From the NCBI GenBank assembly GCA_026991215.1, contig JALXBY010000197.1:1-5660 (forward strand): DNA of 5,660 nucleotides, read 5' to 3'. Position 1 is the stretch's first letter, and each line of letters opens with the position of its first letter. The translations under genes and the position numbers were made by a program. Origin of the DNA: Anaerolineales bacterium (lineage in GTDB: Bacteria; Chloroflexota; Anaerolineae; Anaerolineales; DRMV01). Positions 1-3,749 of the stretch are shown here, in pieces. The notes under the pieces are model-generated. The model had not been told where the DNA came from. It saw nothing but the letters and a program-made list of their open reading frames with translations, and did not search any database.

Positions 1-417
1 CCGGCCCAGGCGGGCCAGCCCCCGCTGGACTTCGCAACGGTACAGCGGGCCTGGCCCCAGGTGCGGCAGTGGCTCAAACGGCACGCGGCCGCACGCGGCG
101 CGCCGGACCTGCCGGGCCTGGTGGACCGGGTTCGGGTGGTGCAGGTGGAAGGACCCCGCATCGTGCTGGCCGCAGCGGGCGAGGCCTACCGCAAACGCTT
201 TCTCCAATCCCCCTACCGGGAACTGTGGCAGGAGGCCTGGCAGACGGCCCTGGGCCGGGCCGTGGAAATCCTGTGGCAAACCGCACGTCCCACGGGGTTT
301 TCCGCGGAAAAGGCTTCCCCTTTGGTGGAGAAGGTGATACAATTGGGCGGACAAATCCAACAATATGTACCTTCGGAACCGGAATCCGGCGCAGGTCCCC
401 GTATCCGTGAAGGGTGA
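1..417 (+). CDS. dnaX: DNA polymerase III subunit gamma/tau, C-terminal fragment (5' partial)
   Basis: Frame 1 is open from the first base to a TGA at 415-417, giving the last 138 residues of a protein that begins upstream. Gamma/tau is the clamp-loader ATPase of the replicative polymerase; the ATPase domains would lie outside the window. What is visible is a small alpha/beta domain at fragment residues 10-93: a helix around AWPQVRQWLK, a strand reading VRVVQVEGPRIVLAA, then an Arg/Tyr-rich stretch (YRKRFLQSPYRELWQEAW) and GRAVEILW. This order matches the C-terminal domain of DnaX as I know it in Chloroflexi and Firmicutes. The tail SPLVEKVIQLGGQI (106-119) also resembles the 'DPLV..a..lGg.i' ending common in Chloroflexi DnaX. 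The last 20 residues are low-complexity. The identification rests on this pattern alone, since no P-loop is in view. An unrelated C-terminal domain remains possible. Confidence 0.62.
   Translation, partial: PAQAGQPPLDFATVQRAWPQVRQWLKRHAAARGAPDLPGLVDRVRVVQVEGPRIVLAAAGEAYRKRFLQSPYRELWQEAWQTALGRAVEILWQTARPTGFSAEKASPLVEKVIQLGGQIQQYVPSEPESGAGPRIREG
335..343 (+). promoter_or_regulatory. candidate extended -10 promoter inside the dnaX 3' end
   Basis: The sequence TGATACAAT fits the extended -10 pattern TGnTAYAAT. It lies in the last 80 bases of the dnaX-like gene and would start a transcript near 350. That transcript would carry a leader of about 240 nt before the S1-domain gene at 591. No good -35 hexamer is seen 16-18 nt upstream, which is tolerated for extended -10 promoters. 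It may be coincidence, because the same bases encode VIQLG codons. Confidence 0.33.
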
Positions 418-475
418 AGCGTGGTTGGGTGTACGTCCCCGTGGGTGCTTCCAGGTGAACAAACTGAACAATGTA

Positions 476-502
476 GCCCCGGCATGGCCGACGGCCCGGG
501 GC
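476..502 (+). other. strong hairpin in the dnaX-S1 intergenic gap
   Basis: The arms GCCCCGG (476-482) and CCGGGGC (496-502) are perfectly complementary. A further GCC/GGC pairing (487-489 with 493-495) stacks inside, next to a short bulge. The hairpin sits 59 nt after the dnaX stop. Only a pyrimidine-rich run, not a T tract, follows it, so it is not a textbook intrinsic terminator. It could end dnaX transcription inefficiently or be part of a structured leader for the S1 gene. Confidence 0.5.
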
Positions 503-541
503 TGATGTGCTTGCCTTCGCCTTAGCCTTATTGGAAACAGA

Positions 542-557
542 CGGTGCCCTGGCACCG
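542..557 (+). other. short inverted repeat upstream of the S1 gene
   Basis: CGGTGCC (542-548) and CGGTGCC in inverted orientation (GGCACCG, 551-557) are separated by two bases, so in RNA about six pairs with a four-base loop would form. It ends 21 nt before the ribosome binding site of the S1-domain gene. It could be an RNA stem or a dyad operator. No T run follows. Confidence 0.4.
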
Positions 558-578
558 ACAGGTCAATTTGATGCACAC

Positions 579-585
579 AGGAGGT
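579..585 (+). promoter_or_regulatory. ribosome binding site of the S1-domain gene
   Basis: AGGAGGT is a near-perfect Shine-Dalgarno sequence, five bases before the ATG at 591. It decides the start against an in-frame ATG at 507, which would add 28 residues with no comparable site. Confidence 0.85.
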
Positions 586-590
586 GCAAC

Positions 591-1307
591 ATGGCCGAGA
601 GCATGACCACCCCCCAACCCCCCACCGTGGAGATTAAGCGCAAGATGCACTTCAAGGGCCGGGTGGTAAAAATCACCACGGCCGGTGCCATTGTGGATAT
701 TGGCGTGGACAAGCCCGCGGTGGTGCATATCTCCCAACTTTCCCGGGAACCGGTCCGCCGGGTGGAGGACGTGGTCCAGGTGGGCCAGGAGGTGGACGTG
801 TGGGTCCGCCGGATTACGCCCAAAGGCATCATCGAACTCACCATGATTGAGCCGTACAAGTGGGAATGGCGGGAACTCAAGCCCGGCCTGGTGGTCACCG
901 GCCGGGTCATCCGCATTCTGGACCGGGGCATCGAGGTGGACATCGGCGCGCCGGTGCCCGCGTTCGTGCCCATCGCGGAGATGAGCCACGCCTACGTGCG
1001 GCACCCTTCGGACCTGGTCAAAGAGGGCGACGAAATCGAGGCCAAGGTCATCGAGGTCAACCGCCGGCGGCAGCGCATCCGGCTGAGCATGCGGGCCCTG
1101 GAGCAGGCGCCCCAGAAGGCGGAAGAGGACACCGAGGAACGGGTCCCCTCGCCCATGGAACTGGCCCTGATGCAGGCCATCGAAGAGGCCAAGCAGCGGG
1201 TGGCCGAAAGCGAAGGCCAGGCCCGGGAGGAAGCCCTGGCCCGGCTCCAGGAACTGGAGCGGCTCCTTGCGAACCTGCGGGGCCATCAGAAGCCCACGCT
1301 GAACTGA
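591..1307 (+). CDS. RNA-binding protein with two S1 domains and a C-terminal coiled coil
   Basis: This 238-residue cytoplasmic protein has two S1 (OB-fold) RNA-binding domains. Domain 1 spans about 18-86: MHFKGRVVKITTAGAIVDIG, then VVHISQLS, then VGQEVDVWVRRI. Domain 2 spans about 97-169: PGLVVTGRVIRILDRGIEVDIG, FVPIAEMS, then EGDEIEAKVIEVNRRRQRIRLSMRAL. Domain 2 has the canonical 'G..v.g.V..i...G..V.ig', 'G..h.Se' and 'g..v..kVi.id...rri.LS' pattern. Domain 1 lacks the usual 'rk.iklS' ending and reads KGIIELTMIEP. Residues 170-187 are an acidic linker. Residues 188-231 are rich in E, A, L and R with heptad spacing and should form a helical coiled coil. Ribosomal protein S1 usually has four to six domains, so this two-domain form is more likely an auxiliary or regulatory S1 protein acting on mRNA or ribosomes. 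The specific role is unknown. The start is set by AGGAGGT five bases upstream. Confidence 0.88.
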   Translation: MAESMTTPQPPTVEIKRKMHFKGRVVKITTAGAIVDIGVDKPAVVHISQLSREPVRRVEDVVQVGQEVDVWVRRITPKGIIELTMIEPYKWEWRELKPGLVVTGRVIRILDRGIEVDIGAPVPAFVPIAEMSHAYVRHPSDLVKEGDEIEAKVIEVNRRRQRIRLSMRALEQAPQKAEEDTEERVPSPMELALMQAIEEAKQRVAESEGQAREEALARLQELERLLANLRGHQKPTLN

Positions 1308-1320
1308 ACGCGACGCAGCC

Positions 1321-1403
1321 GCCCCGCCCTCCCGTGGGGCGCACCGCGTGCCAGCGGTCGCCCTTCCGACATGGCGTATGGCAGCGGGAGGGCGATTTCT
1401 TCT
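1321..1403 (+). terminator. nested hairpin structure followed by a T-rich run, possible terminator of the S1 gene
   Basis: The outer arms CGCCCTCCCG (1325-1334) and CGGGAGGGCG (1385-1394) are perfectly complementary over 10 bp. They enclose a second hairpin at 1337-1363: GGGCG/CGCCC, then after one bulged C, ACCGC/GCGGT around the six-base loop 1348-1353. The outer stem is followed by ATTTCTTCT (1395-1403). A competing stem GCCCC (1321-1325) with GGGGC (1336-1340) would disrupt part of the main fold. A stem followed by a T-rich run suggests termination of S1-gene transcription, but the 50-base enclosed region is unusual for a simple terminator. A small structured RNA or an attenuator is the alternative. 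Confidence 0.45.
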
Positions 1404-1408
1404 ACAAT
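1403..1408 (+). promoter_or_regulatory. possible -10 box of the small membrane protein operon
   Basis: TACAAT lies just after the structured element and 49 bases before the ATG at 1458. A new transcript starting near 1415 would fit termination of the preceding gene directly upstream. No convincing -35 is visible at the expected spacing, so this is a weak call. Confidence 0.3.
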
Positions 1409-1457
1409 CCATCGTGCCCGGCACCTTCCCCCACACCCCTTTGGGGAGGCAACGGCC

Positions 1458-1691
1458 ATGGCCCTGGACGACATGCACGCCCTGCTGGAAGACGACGAAG
1501 GCCAGGACTGGGAAGCCGTGGACGACGACGCCCTTTACGAGGAAGAGGAAGACGCGGCTTCGCCCGTCGCCCGGCTGCAGCGTTTGGGTCTGACCCCCTT
1601 GCAGTGGTTCCTGCTCTCCTTCCTCACCTTTTTGAGCGTGTGTCTGTGCAGTATGTCCTTCCTGCTCCTGACCGGACGCCTGGGGTTATAG
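1458..1691 (+). CDS. small acidic single-pass membrane protein, unknown function
   Basis: This is a 77-residue protein. Residues 1-35 are very acidic: 17 Asp or Glu, with runs such as EDDEGQDWE and EEEEDA. A short basic/amphipathic segment (ARLQRLGLTPLQ, 38-49) follows, then one hydrophobic helix at about 50-72 (WFLLSFLTFLSVCLCSMSFLLL) ending in TGRLGL. With arginines next to the helix on the N-terminal side, the acidic part most likely stays in the cytoplasm. The start is chosen because GGGGAGG (1443-1449) lies eight bases upstream; an in-frame ATG at 1371 would add 29 residues from the structured gap and has no such site. The stop is 37 nt before the CorC-like gene, so the two are probably co-transcribed. 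I do not recognise a named family. Small proteins of this layout (acidic head, 'LTPLQ', one helix) occur as hypotheticals in Chloroflexi as far as I recall. Confidence 0.72.
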   Translation: MALDDMHALLEDDEGQDWEAVDDDALYEEEEDAASPVARLQRLGLTPLQWFLLSFLTFLSVCLCSMSFLLLTGRLGL

Positions 1692-1728
1692 CCTATACCA
1701 CATCCCCCACGGTGAGGACGTGACGACC

Positions 1729-2958
1729 ATGGACGACCCCCTGAGTCTGGGCCTGGTGGCGGCCTTGCTCATGTTGACCGTGCTCGACGGTGGGCTGGTC
1801 CTTGTACAGGCTGCGTTCCTGGACGTCCCCCTGGGCGATTTGCTCAGTTGGTTGCATCCCCATATGGAACGGCTGCCACGACCGCAAGTGCTGCGGTCGT
1901 GGCGTCGTCGTATGGCCCGCTGGACGTGGGCGGCCCATGGGCTCGCGGTGGGCGGCTGGCTGCTGTTGTGGATGGAGGCGGGCCGGTTATGGGGACGTCA
2001 GCCCCTGGTGCTCTGGGGCATTGGGGGCCTGGCCCTCCTGCTGGCCGTGGAAGCCGGTTTGCGCGTCTTGATACGCAAACGGCCCCGGACCTGGGCCTTT
2101 CGGGTGTTCCCCCTGGTGGCCCGACTGTGCCGCCAGCACTGCCCGGAGGGTCATGACCGCAACCCCTCGGCCCTGACCCTTTCCTGGAACACCTTCCTGC
2201 AATTGGTGCAGGCCCTGGGCCTGGGGATGGAAAACGTGCAGCCGCCCCTGCTCCACCGCCTGTACGCGGTTTTGCGGTTGCATCAAACCATCGTGCGGGA
2301 AATCATGGTCCCGCGCATCGACATGGTGGCCGTGGAGGTCAACACCCCGCCCCGGCAGGCCCTGGACGTGTTCCTGCAAAGCGGTTTCTCCCGCCTGCCG
2401 GTTTACGAAACCCGCATCGACCACATTGTGGGCATCCTCTACAGCAAGGACCTGCTGGCCCGCTGTCGGAAGGGGGATTGGGACCGGGTCCACCTGCGGG
2501 ATATGGTCCGGCCGGCCTTTTTCGTCCCCGAAGCCAAACCCGTGGACCAACTCCTGGAAGAGATGCAGGCCCGCCGGGTGCACATGGCCATCGTGGTGGA
2601 CGAATATGGCGGCGTGGCTGGTCTGGTTACCCTGGAGGACATCGTGGAGGAAATCGTGGGGGAAATCCACGACGAGTACGACCGTCCCCAGACCCTGTAC
2701 CGGCAGGTGGGCGACAACGAGTACGTGGTTTCGGCCCGCCTGGACCTGGACGACTTCAACGACCTGATGGGGGTCAACCTGGATCGGAACGTGGCCGATA
2801 CCCTGGGCGGGTACCTGTTCACCCGTTTGGGCCGGGTGCCCAAGGTGGGGGACCGCATCCAAGAACAGGGCCTGACCCTCCAGGTGGAAGAGGTCAAGGG
2901 CAACCGCATCGTGACCGTTCGGGTGAAAAAGCAGGCCTCGGCCGCTTCCCCGGCTTGA
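1729..2958 (+). CDS. CorC/HlyC-family membrane protein with CBS domain pair (CNNM/DUF21-like N-terminus)
   Basis: This 409-residue protein belongs to the 'hemolysin' family (CNNM/CorC), whose members are linked to Mg2+ or Co2+ transport and efflux. The N-terminal membrane part has about three hydrophobic segments, near 6-30, 65-84 and 93-114. Then come a cytoplasmic helical linker (150-192), CBS domain 1 (about 193-245: MVPRIDMVAVEV, SRLPVYE, IVGILYSKDLL), CBS domain 2 (about 258-312: MVRPAFFVPE, MAIVVDEYGGVAGLVTLEDIVEEIVGEI) and the C-terminal CorC_HlyC domain (about 322-400: YVVSARLDLDDFNDLMG, TLGGYLFTRLGRVPKVGD). The MVPR, SRLPVY and DEYGGVAGLVTLEDI motifs are diagnostic. CBS pairs of this family bind adenine nucleotides. 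The membrane part is shorter and more divergent than the usual DUF21 domain of about 180 residues, so transport activity is less certain than family membership. I chose the ATG at 1729, with GGTGAGG (1711-1717) eleven bases upstream; a GTG at 1720 is in frame but only two bases from that site. The gene lies 37 nt after the small membrane protein gene. Confidence 0.9.
   Translation: MDDPLSLGLVAALLMLTVLDGGLVLVQAAFLDVPLGDLLSWLHPHMERLPRPQVLRSWRRRMARWTWAAHGLAVGGWLLLWMEAGRLWGRQPLVLWGIGGLALLLAVEAGLRVLIRKRPRTWAFRVFPLVARLCRQHCPEGHDRNPSALTLSWNTFLQLVQALGLGMENVQPPLLHRLYAVLRLHQTIVREIMVPRIDMVAVEVNTPPRQALDVFLQSGFSRLPVYETRIDHIVGILYSKDLLARCRKGDWDRVHLRDMVRPAFFVPEAKPVDQLLEEMQARRVHMAIVVDEYGGVAGLVTLEDIVEEIVGEIHDEYDRPQTLYRQVGDNEYVVSARLDLDDFNDLMGVNLDRNVADTLGGYLFTRLGRVPKVGDRIQEQGLTLQVEEVKGNRIVTVRVKKQASAASPA
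1875..1903 (+). repeat. perfect 12-bp inverted repeat inside the CorC-like gene
   Basis: GCCACGACCGCA (1875-1886) and TGCGGTCGTGGC (1892-1903) are exact reverse complements around the five-base loop AGTGC. The element lies in codons for the loop after the first hydrophobic segment (LPRPQVLRSWRR). It would form a very stable hairpin in DNA or mRNA. No function is evident. Confidence 0.7.
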
Positions 2959-2968
2959 GGGGAAGCGG
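2942..2968 (+). terminator. 10-bp hairpin spanning the stop codon of the CorC-like gene
   Basis: CCGCTTCCCC (2942-2951) and GGGGAAGCGG (2959-2968) pair perfectly around a seven-base loop that contains the TGA stop (2956-2958). A second small stem, CAGGC/GCCTG, follows at 2973-2985. No T run follows, so the hairpin may be a weak or factor-dependent terminator, or a 3'-end stabiliser between this gene and the next. Confidence 0.45.
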
Positions 2969-3017
2969 ATGGCAGGCACCGCCTGTGGGAAGACAATGCA
3001 CGGAGGAGTAGACGCCC

Positions 3018-3503
3018 ATGCAGGGTGAGCGGCAACACGTTTTCTTTGCCGTGCCGCCCGCGACGACTGCCGATGGCAACCCCGTCCTGGATGCCTGGAC
3101 CCGGTACCTGGACCGGGTTGGCGTGCGTCCGGCCCGGGTGATTGCGGTGGAAGAAGCCCAGGGTTGGGCCCGGGCCCTGGCGGCGCGGTACGGATGCCCG
3201 TGGGAGCGGCTCGCCGTTGCGGCCCCTGAGCCGCCCCAGGCCGATGGCCCCGGCAAGGTGGCCTTTTGGGGATGGCTTGGCCCCTGGACCCAGGCGCTGG
3301 CCCGGTGGCTGCCCGCGGGGGAAGACCTGGCGCTGCTGGCTCCGGCTCCGGTGGTCGAGGCCCTGGCCCTGGCCTGCCTGGGGCTGCCCGGCCCAGAGGC
3401 GGGCCTGGCCTTCTTCCTGCCCCCCGGTGCGTACCTCCACCTGGCCTACGAACCCGCCAAGGACCGCTGGCGCATCGAGGCGCTGCACGCGGTGCGGGGA
3501 TAG
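3018..3503 (+). CDS. putative degenerate histidine-phosphatase-like protein
   Basis: This 161-residue protein has no signal peptide or membrane helix. GGAGGAG (3002-3008) lies nine bases before the ATG. The layout follows a histidine phosphatase (phosphoglycerate-mutase-like) domain. An N-terminal strand HVFFAVPPAT (7-16) sits where such enzymes have 'lylvRHGeT'. Then come DGNPVLDAWTRYLDRVGVRPARVIAVEEAQGWARALAARYG (19-59), matching the 'L...G..qa..l...l.......i.sS...RA.qTA..ia..lg' region. The C-terminal half has EDLALLAPAPVVEALALACLGLP (102-124), matching 'd.vlvVsHg..i.all..llglp', and ends with a strand pair (AYLHLAYEP, RWRIEALHAV). The catalytic residues seem lost: RHG reads VPP, and the second-half histidine falls in APA. 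If the match is right this is a non-catalytic relative with a binding or regulatory role. The match comes from reading the pattern only, and an unrelated fold is possible. The gene lies 59 nt after the CorC-like gene. Confidence 0.6.
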   Translation: MQGERQHVFFAVPPATTADGNPVLDAWTRYLDRVGVRPARVIAVEEAQGWARALAARYGCPWERLAVAAPEPPQADGPGKVAFWGWLGPWTQALARWLPAGEDLALLAPAPVVEALALACLGLPGPEAGLAFFLPPGAYLHLAYEPAKDRWRIEALHAVRG

Positions 3504-3592
3504 TGGGCAGGGCGGTCGGCAGAGGGATGAGGTTTGCGTGAAAATGCATATCACAAAAGGGAAGGCCTGGGAAGGGGGACGTCCCCAACCCC

Positions 3593-3648
3593 CGACGATC
3601 AACCACCGACCATCGACCACCGACCATCGACCATCGACCACCGACCAC
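3593..3648. repeat. heptamer tandem repeat, consensus CGACCAY
   Basis: Eight consecutive 7-nt units can be read. The first two (3593-3606) are degenerate; the next six (3607-3648) are exact CGACCAT or CGACCAC in the order T, C, T, T, C, C. On the minus strand the unit reads RTGGTCG. Similar heptamer tracts recur between genes in Chloroflexi and some other environmental bacteria, as far as I recall. It is not a CRISPR: the unit is short and there are no spacers. Confidence 0.88.
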
Positions 3649-3695
3649 CGCCCCCCATCCGCCAATTCCTCCGTAGCCTCAGGTCCCTCAGGGGG

Positions 3696-3701
3696 TATAC
3701 T
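3696..3701 (+). promoter_or_regulatory. possible -10 box of the sensor kinase gene
   Basis: TATACT lies 48 bases before the ATG at 3750, in a locally AT-richer stretch. No clear -35 is found 16-18 bases upstream. It overlaps the dyad at 3700-3714, which would place a bound regulator at the transcription start. Confidence 0.35.
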
Positions 3702-3714
3702 TGTACGATACAAG
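3700..3714. promoter_or_regulatory. operator-like dyad upstream of the sensor kinase gene
   Basis: CTTGTA and TACAAG are perfect inverted arms around CGA. The dyad overlaps the end of the TATACT box and lies 35 bases before the kinase start. It could be an operator or a small hairpin at the 5' end of the transcript. With six-base arms, chance is not excluded. Confidence 0.3.
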
Positions 3715-3749
3715 CAAACTTTTCCCGGTTGGGGATGCGGGAGCCGGAT

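Larger units (their letters stand above)
3504..3749. other. non-coding gap of 246 nt with palindrome, tandem repeat and promoter-like sequence
   Basis: No plausible gene is seen here on either strand; minus-strand ORFs crossing it translate the repeat into a monotonous GGRWSMV-type peptide. In order it holds an A/T-richer patch (3533-3560), the 12-nt perfect palindrome GGGGACGTCCCC (3575-3586), a heptamer tandem repeat (3593-3648), and a short region with a TATACT box and a dyad just before the kinase gene. Confidence 0.7.

Noticed and set aside
507..590. Upstream in-frame start for the S1-domain gene
   Set aside because: The ATG at 507 has no ribosome binding site, and the added 28 residues fall in the structured gap. 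AGGAGGT at 579-585 supports 591.
528..1478. Minus-strand open frame of 316 codons
   Set aside because: It is antisense to the S1-domain gene, which has clear domains and a strong ribosome binding site.
860..1723. Plus-strand frame of 287 codons overlapping the S1 gene and the small membrane protein gene
   Set aside because: It is a G/R/P-rich shadow frame with no domain, overlapping two better-supported genes.
1720..1728. GTG start at 1720 for the CorC-like gene
   Set aside because: The only Shine-Dalgarno-like sequence ends two bases before it, too close for use. The ATG at 1729 is better spaced, though the three-residue difference is not settled.
3538..3554. GTGA...TCAC dyad considered as a CRP/FNR-type site
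   Set aside because: The half-sites are nine bases apart instead of six and the arms are only four bases long, so it is indistinguishable from chance.
1987..3648. Minus-strand open frame of 553 codons starting in the heptamer repeat
   Set aside because: Its N-terminus is the translated repeat and the rest is antisense to the CorC-like and phosphatase-like genes, with no recognisable domain.
3593..3648. Repeat tract considered as a CRISPR array
   Set aside because: Units are seven bases long and directly adjacent, with no spacers and no cas genes nearby.
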